From Anticarsia gemmatalis (Eukaryota > Arthropoda > Insecta > Lepidoptera > Erebidae): 64,000 nt of DNA. The notes under the pieces are model-generated. The model did not search any database. It was not told where the DNA came from and saw only the letters and a list, made by a program, of their open reading frames with translations. The position numbers and the translations under genes are program-made. Location: the NCBI RefSeq assembly GCF_050436995.1, contig NC_134776.1, forward strand, positions 19,819,001-19,883,000. Direction: 5' to 3'. Below, piece by piece: positions 10,886-21,592 of the stretch. Positions within the stretch are counted from its first letter, which is position 1, and each line of letters opens with the position of its first letter.

Positions 10886-11573
10886 TAAAAGTAAAAGTAA
10901 AGTAAAAGTATATTTATTTGCATAACACAGTAAATAAATAGATGTTAGGTACATTAAAAATAAATCACGGTATGTTATGACCATTAGTGGCATGCAAATG
11001 TTATTAAAATTATTGCAATGAAATTCAGAATGATGTCAAAAATAAGAACTATAATATTATGTCATCAAGCAATTGAATTAAATAATAAAAAATGAAGTTC
11101 AAATAAAATATTACTATGTCAAAAAATAAAATAAATTTTAATATCAACAACAAACAAAAAAAATAAATACTATAAAATGTCAAAAGGAGTCATTGAGAAA
11201 ATCATTCAAATTGTAATAACTTTTGGTGTACAATAATTCTTTGAGTTTATGTCTGAATAAATTAACATTAAGATTTTTTATATTATTTGGTATCTTATTG
11301 TAAACTTTAGGCGCTATACAAAATACACTTTTCCACATAAGTGTTGTGTTAGCCTCATGTATTCGCAACTTATTATTGTCCCTTCTGTTCCGTTTCACTG
11401 TATCAGACAGCCGAGCAAACAGCTGAGGATTTGTTTTTACAAATAGAGCGACCTCCAGTATATACAGGGACGGCAGTGTTAAAATTTTGTGTCTTGTGAA
11501 ATATGTTTTACAACTGTCTGTAACTTGAAGACCAAATATGGCTCTAATACACCTCTTTTGAACTTTGAAAGAT
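10886..11573 (-). mobile_element. 5'-truncated non-LTR retrotransposon (LINE)
   Basis: Holds the last part of the second open frame, a long AT-rich 3' end and a 3' tail of ACTTT-type repeats at the left boundary (10886-10910). It sits inside a Helitron copy. 5' truncation is typical of LINE insertion. Confidence 0.8.
11180..11571 (-). pseudogene. C-terminus of a LINE reverse transcriptase protein
   Basis: A continuous frame from the truncation point encodes KVQKRCIRAIFGL, then ILTLPSLYILEVALF, VYNKIPNNIKNL and a YYNLNDFLN end before the stop. These are the thumb and C-terminal motifs of Jockey/CR1-group reverse transcriptases in insects. No stop interrupts the roughly 130 codons, so the copy is fairly young, but the catalytic part is missing. 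It has no start codon of its own and is not expected to be expressed. Confidence 0.8.
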
Positions 11574-11919
11574 GCGTGATGATATATAGCCTATAGTCTT
11601 TCCTATAGCCTATAGTCTTTCTCAATAAATAGGCTATCTAACAGTGAAAGAATTTTTCAAATCGGACCAGTAGTTCCTGAGATTAGCGCGTTCAAACAAA
11701 CAAACAAACAAACAAACAAACAAACTCTTGAGCTTTATAATATTAGTATAGATTTGCAACAAAGTATGAGAATGTCAACAACAACACACTGAATAAATGG
11801 CAATTCCTTAGAAAAGATACGTTATAAACTGCACAAAAAAAACAATCATAAACTGCCTTCCTAAATTTTCGCCTTCATTGCGCATGAAATGTAGTATATA
11901 ATGCACTTGGAATTTAAGT

Positions 11920-12165
11920 GGTTTCAGCGGTCATCTCCCCGCAACAACCGTAGCGCCTCGTGTGGTGGGTTCGAATCCCACCCGGGATAAATCTTTCTGT
12001 GATGAGCACGAGTATTTTGTTCTGAGCCCGGATGTTAATGTATCCATATAAGCATGTACATATATCAGTTATTTGGTTACCATAGTACAAGCTCTGCTTG
12101 GTTTGGAATCAAATGACCGTGTGTGAGTTGTCCAATAATATTTATTTATTTATTTTAAATAAATC
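11920..12165 (+). mobile_element. SINE, family B
   Basis: The tRNA-like head has the B-box GTGGGTTCGAATCCCACC, followed by TGATGAGCACGAGTA and a tail with GTGTGTGAGTTGTCCAATA and TTTA repeats. It is a retroposed tRNA-derived SINE with a complete tail. Confidence 0.8.
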
Positions 12166-12177
12166 AAAATAAATAAA

Positions 12178-12278
12178 TAACCCAACCCGCACTTGGCCAG
12201 CGTGGTGGACTCAAGGCCTAACCCCTCCCCTCATTACGGGAGGAGACCCTTGCCCAGCAGTGGGACAGTAATGGGTTG
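12178..12278 (+). mobile_element. SINE, family A, 3' part
   Basis: Forward copy of the tail: CCAACCCGCACTTGGCC, CCTAACCCCTCCCCTCATTA and CCCAGCAGTGGGACAGTAAT, followed by ATTT repeats. Confidence 0.8.
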
Positions 12279-12777
12279 CATTTATTTATTTATTTTTAAA
12301 TCAAAATAAAAATATATTTATCGTTTTAAAAGTAAATATACCTTCCTACCTACACTGTCAAAACTTCTATTTTTCTACCAATAAAACCCTTTCATTTGAT
12401 ACCCATAAAGAGGTTGTTGTGAAGTAATATATAATCCGCCATTTTGTATCGGTGGCCATTTTGGATTTACAGGCATAATTTTTATTATTGTATTTTCCAT
12501 CAATATTAAGAGCGGGTGATCAACCAAATATCAGATCGATCAGGTGTTAGGTAGGGGGTAACATTCCAATTACTTAAATTTGACCCAAACAAACAAATAT
12601 ACTGGCCAAGCGAAAACCGTTTCAAAATATACTCAACCACAAGTCTAAATAAATTTAACAGAGCTAGTACTATGTTAACCAGCAAAACGATAATATATTT
12701 AAATACTAAATTAAAATAATAAATTAATTGAAATTCTGAATTCATTCTTAAGTAGATAAATTTACACCTTAAAACAG
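12279..12777. other. No feature recognised
   Basis: AT-rich intron sequence; GATACCCATAAAGAGGTTG and neighbouring bases may be an old repeat, but I cannot assign it. Confidence 0.35.
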
Positions 12778-12880
12778 ATACTCGTGCTCATCACACAAAT
12801 ATTTGTCCTGGCTGGGATTCGAACCCACCGCTCGCGGCGACAAAGTAACCACGGCGTCAAACGTGCAGTAACAATAAGAG
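12778..12880 (-). mobile_element. SINE, family B, head only
   Basis: Inverse of TGATGAGCACGAGTA joined to a B-box (GGGATTCGAACCCA on the plus strand) and a decayed A-box region. It ends near exon 1 of the MADF-BESS gene. Confidence 0.7.
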
Positions 12881-12992
12881 TATCATTACGTCAAACAATT
12901 TTCCTATTAAATAAACAACGATAATAAACATTTGACCTAAATTAATATATACATTAAACACAAATAATTTCATACTTAAAAACAAAACTTAC

Positions 12993-13134
12993 CATCTTTT
13001 ATCCTTGGGTTTTTCAAATCCCGCACAATGCGTCGCCATATCTTCTCGTTTTTATTATTATTGCGACGTTCTTGTGCCACGGGATTAAAAAAATTGGGAT
13101 GACTGCTCGCAAACTCAACGAATGGGTCCATCAT
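12993..13134 (-). CDS. MADF-BESS domain protein, exon 1 (residues 1-47)
   Basis: Encodes the first half of the MADF domain: DPFVEFASSHPNFFNP, then KIWRRIVRDL with Trp33. The start is the first of two adjacent ATG codons (13134 and 13131); upstream in-frame codons up to 13176 lack another ATG. The donor AAAGATG|GTAAGT is strong and leaves one base, matching exon 2. Exon 1 alone is only 142 bases; the intron position inside the MADF domain and the intact join make the gene model convincing. Confidence 0.8.
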
Positions 13135-13318
13135 GGCAGCACGAATCTGACTGCCGCGCGCATCCCGCTGCAACACGGCGAGGGCTGAAGGGTGCCATGC
13201 GAATCAGTGAGGGGGTGAGAAGGCAGCCCATTCAGCAAGCACCTGTGCAATACTTTCACTTCTGTCTATGCTCTCGGGTATAACAAGCGTGATTTAACAC
13301 ATGTATGGTTAATATATA

Positions 13319-13500
13319 TTAACGCGAACACGCATTTTACCTTAAAGTGCCTAACGTTTCGAGGTATTTTAAGGTAAAATACGTGTTCGCGTTAATTCCC
13401 GCATCCTATTATAGATTAAACATATACCTCGAAAAGTTAGGCATTTTAAGGTAAAATGCGTGTTCGCGTTAATTCCCGTATCCTATTATATATTAAACAT
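13319..13500. repeat. Three-armed inverted/direct repeat
   Basis: One 49-base arm (13319-13367, starting TTAACGCGAACACGCATTTT) is followed by two inverse copies, 13367-13422 and 13427-13500. The two inverse copies are direct repeats of each other and share GTGTTCGCGTTAATTCCCG and an ATTAAACAT end. Strong alternative hairpins are possible. Confidence 0.75.
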
Positions 13501-14616
13501 GCAACGCGAGAGTTTAAAAGTTATGACATGTATGGTTGTTTTATGTGTATTCCGTTCTGGTGAGGTCGCTCCCGATTACTTGTAATAAATTATGTTTTGA
13601 TAAAAGTTTTTGTTAAACTGTTACCTAGTAGTCCACTGCCTATAGTTTATGAAATAAAAAACAACCGTAGCGGGAAGAAATTGTAATCGCTAGATCGCCC
13701 GTTAATTATATCATTATTCCTTTCTTTTTTTGAATATTTTATTCCCATTCCAAAAGGTTTATACTGTTTTGTACTTTGACCATCTTTAAAGGCTTTGCCT
13801 TTAGACTATAAGTATGTTTGATTGCTTACAATTTCTAATAACAAAATGAGTCTTCAAATTCGTGAATATGAGATTTTTATAACGTATAAAAAATATTTAA
13901 ACATTTTAGAATGTCGAATATCGCTATATCATTCTGTAGCTATATTCAGGTAGGAAAAAATAGGCGCCAAGGAGGGAAAATAGCTTAAATATTGAAGATA
14001 CATTTATTGAATAAAAGGAAACATAGTTTTATTTTTGAAAACAGACTTAACTGTATTCAAAGCTTTTTGATAGAATTGCTCTTTAGCCGGGAATCGAACA
14101 CACTCATATTTTAAAAGTATTAAAATCTATGTTTTATGAATCTAAACAATTGGTTAAATGATTACTATATAAGCGCATAAACAAATATCACATGACTTAA
14201 GTCCAGGAAAATTCCAAACATATTATAAGCTTAAAAAAATTGTCTGAACATAACAATTTTGAATTCTATCCCATAATACAATGTTTTCTTTCAGTATACT
14301 TTGACTTTTATCAGGTAAACCTTATTTCGTGGAACCCTAAGAATTAGATGTGAAATTTTAATATTTAAAAATTATGCTTGCAAACGGTGTTACAAATGCA
14401 GACTTGTTACGAATTTTCGGTGATTTTATACCCGTAAAATATTCTATCGATTTGCGTAATTAAATAGAGGTATAATATTATGCATATAGGTTCTTAGAAA
14501 TTAATTATACGGTTATATTTATACGATTTTTTATGCAGCAATTTATTAAGGATTAAATAAAAGGACAATGTTTTCACAGATTTGTCGAAATCTACAGCTT
14601 TAAGCCACCCTTAAGA
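13501..14616. other. No feature recognised
   Basis: AT-rich sequence upstream of the MADF-BESS gene. I see no exon, no repeat with clear ends and no confident promoter element. Confidence 0.4.
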
Positions 14617-14771
14617 CGGAATTGAAAAATTCTTTCAGTGTTAGATAGTTCATTTATCGAGGAAGGCTATATGTTATCATCATGCTACGACGCATAGGAG
14701 CAGAGTACCAGTAAAAGTGTAACAAAAACGGAGAAAATTATGAAGCAAACGAAGTTGCGCGGGTCAGCTAG
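14617..14771 (+). mobile_element. Helitron-like element, 5'-truncated
   Basis: Body from CGGAATTGAAAAATTCTTTC to the AAACGAAGTTGCGCGGGTCAG end and CTAG. The TC start is missing. Confidence 0.75.
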
Positions 14772-14954
14772 TGTGTATAAGGAGTGTTTTCCTATATTAG
14801 CACTGGATTTTTTTTCTTTATTTTATTTACGTTCGATACTCAAGCTAACAATTCGTCGTCGTTCACCATCGTTAGTATTCATAATATTAAAACTTTTTCG
14901 TTAAATAATATACAGGAATTTTATGTAGACAGGTGTATGATCAAATAAATATTA

Positions 14955-15180
14955 TTAGGTCGGGGAAAAAGTCTTTTCGCATTACAGTATGTATGAACTT
15001 TTAATAAAATCTTTTCTATTGCGTTACAAATGTCTTAATTCAAATCAACTTAAGGAAGCATTGGGAAACGTCCGTAAAGACACGAGAAATAATTGCGCCG
15101 TCAAAGTCAAAATGAAATTAAAATTAAACAAGAACTCAAAAGAAATATTTTGTTATCGAAGCTGTTCATTATCTTATTAA
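14955..15180 (+). mobile_element. Mariner-family terminal fragment
   Basis: Begins TTAGGTCGGGGAAAAAGTCT after TA, followed by TTCGCATTACAGTATGTATG. This matches the inverted terminus and early leader of insect mariner elements. The 60-codon open frame inside (Lys-rich) is not transposase. No second terminus was found. Confidence 0.55.
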
Positions 15181-15394
15181 ATATATTATTTCAAATCAAT
15201 GCTTCAGAAAAAAAAAATTAAGTGTTAATATAGACAAGTGCAATAATAATAACGAAAAAAAATCAGGATTTAACAAATAAAAACAAAGGAAATCAAAATC
15301 TTGAATTTAATCAAACTTAAAATATATCAGCTTAGCCTTTCTTCCAAACTACAATTGTTGGAGTCGGCTTAGTAAAAAATTAAATAATCAAATC

Positions 15395-15770
15395 AAACTT
15401 AAAATAAAAACAATATTTTAATAAAATGTAATGTGTAATGTACAAAACAAACCAAACTTGAACAAAATCTCATAATTATATATTTTTACTTTATAAACTG
15501 CAGCCAGTACATGTAGGTTTCTGCTGTCAGCCACGCGCCACGTGGCCGGCACACGCCCATATATCGACCAGTTTGCGTGCCAAGTTTAATGAGGTGACGT
15601 TCACTACCGCCCTTGTATTGATCCATGCTGCTCGGTGCATCGCTAACAAAGGCGGGAGCAATAACACTGTTATATAAACCTACATATTATTTTAAGATCT
15701 TTGAAAACATAAATAAATGGGTACATTAGAATTAAAACGTGAGTGTTCAAATTAAATAGGTCTATCAATA
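15395..15770 (-). repeat. Inverted-repeat partner 1 with conserved core
   Basis: This stretch is homologous, in reverse, to 25065-25430. A 112-base core (15521-15632) differs from its partner at one position, while the flanks are clearly diverged with indels. Confidence 0.75.
15486..15626 (-). CDS. Small conserved open frame, copy 1 (46 aa)
   Basis: ATG-initiated frame beginning MDQYKGGSERHLIKL and ending YWLQFIK-stop. The inverted partner at 25206-25352 has the same start, the same stop context and one in-frame 6-base length difference. Substitutions outside the core change amino acids (W/R, T/A, I/T) but keep the frame. There is no recognised domain. The core is invariant even at third positions, so recent gene conversion or constraint on the DNA or RNA itself is as likely as a peptide. 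I do not recognise it. Confidence 0.3.
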   Translation of the reverse strand: MDQYKGGSERHLIKLGTQTGRYMGVCRPRGAWLTAETYMYWLQFIK

Positions 15771-15777
15771 ATAAATT

Positions 15778-16055
15778 TAACCCATTAATGTCCCACTGCT
15801 GGGCAAGGCCCTCCTCCCGTAATGAGGGACGGGTTAGGCCTTGAGTCCACCACGCAGGCCAACTGCGGGTTGGTGACTTTATATGCCCCCAATAAATGTT
15901 TTAAACCAATTTTAGGCATGCAAGGTTTTTTCGTTATACCGTTGGAGCATGTGATAATTATTTCTAATACACATAACTTCGGAAAGTCATTGGTGTGTTG
16001 CCTCGGGTTCGAACCTGCAACCACTTGTGTTGGAGGCATTAACTTATACCCTCGG
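15778..16055 (-). mobile_element. SINE, family A, nearly full length
   Basis: Reverse copy with tail (TGTCCCACTGCTGGGCAAGG), body (GGCATGCAAGGTTTTTTCG) and tRNA-like head; the B-box appears inverted as GGGTTCGAACCTGCAACCA. This copy best defines the family. Confidence 0.85.
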
Positions 16056-16149
16056 CTATCTCTGCCAGGTCTACGTTTGCCCTATTGTATATGGTTCCAT
16101 GTCCTACCGATTTTAGTAAACAATATATGTACCTATTTATATAGAAGAT

Positions 16150-16265
16150 TGGCTTAAGAACAACAGCCGTGCGGATCGTTCTCTGTGGTTAAGCAACGTT
16201 TGCGGAGGTTGTTTTGTGGATGGGTGACCTTGTGCATTCCGAGATCGTCCTTTAAATTGTGGGGA
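16150..16265 (+). mobile_element. SINE, family D, terminal fragment
   Basis: ACAACAGCCGTGCGGATCG and GGTTAAGCAACGTTTGCGGAG with GGATGGGTGACC match the end of family D in inverse orientation to 28422-28775. Confidence 0.55.
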
Positions 16266-17212
16266 CTATCTGTAATTTTTCAAAGATCTGTGACAATACT
16301 ACTACTAGTTAGTCTCTCAATCTAATATTGCATCTAAAAAATTTAGAAATCAATCGATATTTTTAACAATTTTGTTTCTGCATTTCGCCTCTGAATAACA
16401 CAGCCTGCAAATAATTAATTCCACAATATAAGAACTGTCTAATAAAATTAAATAATGATGTAAACCGAATGAAAATCGACGTTTTATGGGATAAGTTGTA
16501 GAACAAAATATTTTAAGAAATAAATACCTTTTCCTAAAATATCACTTTTTGGGGGTAGAGCCTCGTCTTTAGATGTAATATTTATTTATGAGCTTTAATT
16601 TTTATTATACATTTTATTCATTAATATCATTAAAAAAATATTTATAAGATTTTTTTTTATTATTATTTTATTAGAGTGTTTATTTATATGCAGCTGCGAA
16701 TAACAATGAACAGAATAATCTATTTCATCAATAATAATTAAAACGAAACATTAAATTAATACATTAAATAATATTTTTTGTGTACAAACGAAAAAAAAAG
16801 GAATGAAGTATAAATAAATTTAAAAAATTCACATTTATCAAAAATCTATAAACGAAGATATGTTTATTTAAAGAAATAAAAGCATGTTCCTTTCAGTGAA
16901 TTAAGGTGTCCCCGATATTTAAAAAGTTTAAATCCTTGACCAATTATATTATTTTAAGTCTGTATAATAGTAACTTAATAATAAAGCGATATTCAACATT
17001 CTAAACTGTTTAAAATTTACTAAACCTGATAAAATTCTACTCATTTGAAGTCATTTTCCAGAATATTAATGTTTGATGGCCTTTGGCCTAAGGAAAACCC
17101 AACACACTTATCACGTAGTGTCGTCGACAAAACGCTTCGCAATCCCTCGATACAGATTACGATTATTTTTATTTAGAATTATATGAGTATGTTTTCATTA
17201 GTGTCTGATTTA
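16266..17212. other. No feature recognised
   Basis: Very AT-rich. A family B SINE tail fragment (CAGATGACCGTGTGCGAGTT) follows at about 17222-17245. Confidence 0.4.
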
Positions 17213-17263
17213 TTTAAGAATCAGATGACCGTGTGCGAGTTGTCTAAATATTATATAATTATA

Positions 17264-17574
17264 CTAGCTGACCAGGCAAACGTTGTTTTGCCATGTAAAT
17301 AAAAAAAAAATATTGCCACTTAGGGGTATGAAAAAAAAATGTTGGCCGGTTCTCAGACCTACTCAATATGCTCACAAAATTTCATGAGAATCGGTCAAGC
17401 CGTTTCGGAGGAGTATGGCAACGAAAACTGTGGCGCGAGAATTTTATATTTTTTTTTTTGTGAATCTAAACCATTCTCAGATCCCCTTGGACACTCACAA
17501 AAAAAATCATTAAAATCGGTCCAGTCGTTTAAGAGAAGTTCAGTGATATACACACTTACAGAAGAATTATAATA
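17264..17574 (-). mobile_element. Helitron-like repeat, family E, composite
   Basis: Starts with inverse CTAGCTGACCAGGCAAACG and contains the same body as 1066-1252, then continues from about 17455 into a second module (GTGAATCTAAACCATTCTCA and CAGTCGTTTAAGAGAAGTTC). Confidence 0.6.
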
Positions 17575-17576
17575 TA

Positions 17577-17785
17577 CTAGCTGACCCGGCAAACGTTGTT
17601 TTGCCATAAAAATGAAATAAAAAAACATTGTCCAGCGGACAAAATTATGAATCTAAACCATTCTCAGATCCCCTTGATCACACACAAAAAATTTCATCAA
17701 AATCGGTCCAGTCGTTTAAGAAAAGTTCAGTGACAAAATGTACACAGTGTAAGTGTGTACACTTACAGAAGAATTTTATATATTA
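17577..17785 (-). mobile_element. Helitron-like repeat, family E
   Basis: Inverse terminus CTAGCTGACCCGGCAAACG at the left, the ATCTAAACCATTCTCAGATC module and the TTACAGAAGAATTTTATATA end at the right. It lies in tandem with the preceding copy. Confidence 0.65.
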
Positions 17786-18559
17786 AGATATAAAGATTTA
17801 TTAACCATTAATTAGCCGACCGTGTAACGCCGCAGCAGTTAGATTAAGTTATGTGCATACACCGCAAACTATACCAACCAAGATTTCTTAAATCTCTCCC
17901 AACTATACTCAATTTGTTCAGGTAGGTATTAATTTAAGGTAAACAATAAAAAGGGCAATATTTTAATTTATGTAATTAAAATATGGTCGTTTTATTATGC
18001 CAATACGTACCATTATTTATAAAATGGCAAAATGTCACTATTTTTGTATGACAATCCCTTAAATATTCTATTTTTTCCGTTTTTTCGCAATTGTTCTTAT
18101 AGCGACAACAGGAATACATCATAATATATGTTACAATTTAAAGAGTCTAATTATCACGGTTCGTGAGATACATTATGGCGACAGACAGACAGCGAAGTCT
18201 CAATAATAATTCCGTTTTACCATTTGGCAGAAACCCTAAAAATGTCATAATCTGAAAATGATAGTCTACATTTATTTTTGCTTTTTATTGTGCATATCAA
18301 AATACGAACTTTTCAAAACTAATAGATGTTTGGACGTTTGTTGGTGACCTATTTTCCACCACCTAACTCATTTCCTAGCTCTCCCGAATTACCTAGGCAA
18401 CCGAAGAGCGAAGTACAAGCGTGAACAACAGTGTTAACTTTATATTGTCTCAAGCGAGGCTGTATGTCTATCACGTTTTCACAAACCACCAAAATGATTT
18501 CGAAATTTAGTTTCGAGGTAGTTAAACTTGGTATACATAAGGATTTTTATTTTAAACTA
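17786..18559. other. No feature recognised
   Basis: AT-rich; no exon or repeat with clear limits. GGTTCGTGAGATACATTATG near 18160 is likely part of an old repeat. Confidence 0.35.
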
Positions 18560-18800
18560 GCCGACCCCGATTACATTGGTCTCAGCCTGGTGAGACTAAT
18601 AACCAACACGACCAGCAAGAGGCCAAAATCATTAGTTTTACATGATTTCTGAAGCACGAAGGTAAAAAAATTGCGACATTCTTAACTCCAGTTAATTACT
18701 GAGAATTTCTGGACAAAAATACCAGAGAACAACTTATAGCCTGACACAAGATTCGAACCCAATACCTCGCATGCTTTCGCCAGACATTGTCAAAGAGTAA
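18560..18800 (-). mobile_element. SINE, family C, partial
   Basis: TGGTGAGACTAATAACCAAC, CACGACCAGCAAGAGG and the inverse B-box region (AAGATTCGAACCCAATACC) match the family C copies at 21846 and 27216. Confidence 0.6.
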
Positions 18801-19327
18801 TTAACCAACTAGGAAATAATGAAGAAAATTCGAGATTTTCCTCATCAAATCAATTTCATTTCCTCTAACGATAGTTGCTGCATTTTCAAATTCTAAATCA
18901 ATATTTCAAATCTACCAATAGCTCGGAGAAGTTCGTAGAACTTTATGACACAGCTAGAAAGTCAAGTTAAGATGTTACAATGACTAAAACTCGGTAAGGG
19001 GTGTGGACTGTCTAAGGCTTACTTAAGACTCAGGGACAATCTCATATTTTATTCAAGACGATGCTTCAAGCAGTTGCCGACGTTACGTCTTGACTTGTAA
19101 GAAGGTGTACGACCTCGTTCGTCCTTGAACAAAAGTTTGGGACGTGACCTCGGTAACACACTGAGAAAACGCAACTGTTTGTCTTTGTGAACGAGTCAAA
19201 ACAAAGCGAGTCTCGCGATTCTGAAGCGAATAGTTTACTTACTTTACATTAGGTTGTCTCTATGATCCATTGAAAAGTGCACTAGATGGTTAATAATATT
19301 ATACAACATTTTAGATGAAGAGATTGA
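18801..19327. other. No feature recognised
   Basis: No gene or repeat limits seen. Confidence 0.35.
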
Positions 19328-19530
19328 CTCTTTGGCGCGGTCGGTAGTGTATGCGACTGCTGACTAATGATGACCACGAGGTCCCGGGTTTGATTCCGAC
19401 CTAGTAGACATACGTACACTTTATACGGTATAAGATTATTCTAAATAGTACTCCGTAATATGGTGACGCAATGCATCGTGCAGGGCGTAATTTGAACGTA
19501 TTATTTTTGTATATCTTTACTGACATTTTT
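19328..19530 (+). mobile_element. SINE, family C-like head
   Basis: GACTCTTTGGCGCGGTCGGT (A-box region) and CCCGGGTTTGATTCCGACC (B-box) form a tRNA-like head. The tail differs from the other family C copies. Confidence 0.6.
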
Positions 19531-20309
19531 AGGTTTCAAAGTGATGTTTATCTCCTGGTTTCTGGGGCTCATTTAGCTATAAATTATCTATTCAAACTGT
19601 TTTTAATATGAATTTAAATACTATTCAATAAATAAACTACCGCTAAATGTACCTCAGAAACCGGGGTAAGTGTATAGAAAAGATAAATTGCAATACTCGT
19701 ATTTAAGTAAAAATCTTAGTTCGATTATAAATCTTAGCTTAATGATGACAACTAACAAAATATTATAGTCAAAAAAGTAGGATACGGATACAACGCTGTA
19801 GCTAAGGCTATCAAAACTCTACCACTAGAAATTTGAAATAACGGTTTAGATTCCCAAAAGCAGAATGTGTAGTATCACTTAATCAGAGTACAGTGGAATG
19901 CTAGGAAGGCCCTTGACCAACAGTGGAACAAAAGTAATAAAACAATAATTTAAACACTTTTCCTCCGAACGGTATGGAAGCTTCTAGAACATTGATAGGG
20001 AGATGAAAGGGGGTGGTGGTGCACGGGTACTGAGAGTGCACCGGCGAGGGGTGCGCTGTATTGTTTGTACCCGGACACCCTGCACGTGTCTTGTTATATT
20101 TAATATGATGGGTAATAAATCTGTGTTTATCATATCGGCCGGGTATAGGCAGGGGCCTGAAATTAATATGAGGCTATTATTTTCAAGCTTTTGAGACGGT
20201 ATAAGATATGTTTTTCTTGCGTGTGCTAAGACATTAAATCATGCCTTCTTTCAATACGGGTAGGCAGAGTCCGGAGAACGATTTATTAAGGACGCTTAAA
20301 AATCGTTTA
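19531..20309. other. No gene; fragments only
   Basis: A worn family A SINE trace lies at 19895-19940 and a dispersed repeat tag (GGGTAGGCAGAGTCCGGAG) at 20258-20276. No other feature was seen. Confidence 0.4.
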
Positions 20310-20581
20310 TCTATACTATAATATTATAAAGCTGAAGAGTTTGTTTGTTTGATTGTTTGTTTGTTTGTTTGTTTGAACGCGCTAATCTCAGGAACTACTG
20401 GTCCGATTTGAAAAATTCTTTCAGTGTTAGATAGTCCATTTATCGAGGAAGGTTATAGGCTATATACCATCGCGCTACTACCAATTTGAACAAAGTACCA
20501 GCGAAAAATGTTACAAAAACCGGGAAAATTTTGACCCATTCTCTCTTATGTGACGCAAGCGAAGTTGCGCGGGTCGGCTAG
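20310..20581 (+). mobile_element. Non-autonomous Helitron-like element, full length
   Basis: TC start (TCTATACTATAATATTATAA) after A, a TTTG-repeat stretch, then the GCAAGCGAAGTTGC hairpin and CTAG before T. Confidence 0.85.
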
Positions 20582-20813
20582 TATTTTATAATATTTTATT
20601 ATTTAATTTGGTCACATTATAATAGACACATTGAAACACTCGGTTAGAAATCCAAATTTTTGTATAATCCGAATTTATAATAAGGTTATATTATGGCAAT
20701 GGAAAAGTCTGCTATTAGTAAAATAAATTCATTACAAAGTCGCTGCTAAAGTTCGTTTTAAATAAGGGGTTTTTATCCTTTCACATAGTAAAACAAGAAG
20801 GTCCTGTACGTAG

Positions 20814-20924
20814 CTTGAATGAAAGTCTAGCCAAACACACCGAGCTGTTCACTTGGCAATGTTCCAAACCTACTCAAGGGCGAGTGAAAACTGTGCTAAG
20901 GTGACGTTCATGTGGTTACGTAAA
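20814..20924 (+). repeat. Direct repeat with conserved core, copy 1
   Basis: CTTGAATGAAAGTC through CACCGAGCTGTTCACTTGG and GTTCATGTGG to ACGTAAA recurs at 23771-23881 with only a few differences; outside these limits similarity falls off. No coding frame is shared through its full length. Confidence 0.7.
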
Positions 20925-21362
20925 GTACCTTATTCCCGATGCATAGTCTTAGGTTCAAAAAGCAGATTCTTCTTCTTCTTCTTAAAGTGCCTCTCCAACT
21001 AGTGAAGGTTGGCAATCAGCTCTGCATATTTCGTCTTATCCTTTGCAAGACAAAAGAGTTCAGCAGCACTCCATATGCCCGTCCCTTCTCTAATGTTTCG
21101 CAGCCAGGATTTTTAGAAAGCAGATACGATTTGGTAACATACTTTTATAAGAGTTGCGCGACTTCACTCCCGAGGAAGATATTTTAAAGAAACAAAAAAT
21201 ATATCTGACTCCTGGATTATATATATTTTTAAATAACTCTCTCAACAATTGACTCTCTCAACGCCTATGAGAACATGATTAGTGTTTTATAACTTTTGGT
21301 GGGTAATTTTTAAGAGTTGGCCCGGAAATAATATATCGTGCCCGGTAAACAGGCTGGTCCCT

Positions 21363-21440
21363 TTTTTACTTAATAACAATAAGATACACATTTATTTCGG
21401 AAAGCTTGTGTTCTTCCCAAATACATTTGCTGACGTCTTT
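21363..21440 (+). repeat. Left direct repeat around the 1.04 kb element
   Basis: TTTACTTAATAACAATAAGA through TTTCGGAAAGCTTGTG to GCTGACGTCTTT recurs at 22718-22793, on the other side of the element at 21593-22629. Confidence 0.7.
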
Positions 21441-21592
21441 TTTTTTAATCAAATTTATTGGTAAGGCCTTTAGCCCACAAAAGGCTATGTCCGCCTCATA
21501 TGGAAACTCAAATTATATACAGCAAAATCTTAAAAAATACACTAATTTCTTAAATGAAGGCGATCAAAATTCGTGAAAAAAGAGAAAAATAA

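Larger units (their letters stand above)
10782..11752 (-). mobile_element. Helitron-like element interrupted by a LINE fragment
   Basis: Left part 10782-10885 and right part 11574-11752 together make one complete reverse copy with CTAG and TC termini. The gap falls within the body at the GGTC-GTAGCGTGATG segment, so the LINE fragment arrived after this Helitron was in place. Confidence 0.8.
10236..12992 (-). other. Intron of the MADF-BESS gene
   Basis: A 2,757-base intron with donor GTAAGT (complement of 12987-12992) and acceptor CAG. It is mostly mobile DNA: a GC-rich palindromic element, two Helitron-like copies, a LINE fragment and three SINE pieces. The segments between carry no feature. 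Confidence 0.75.

Noticed and set aside
11920..12000. Functional tRNA gene
   Set aside because: The B-box is good but the rest does not fold as a tRNA and it leads into a SINE tail.
15785..16157. Overlapping 84- and 111-codon frames
   Set aside because: Translations of the family A SINE on both strands.
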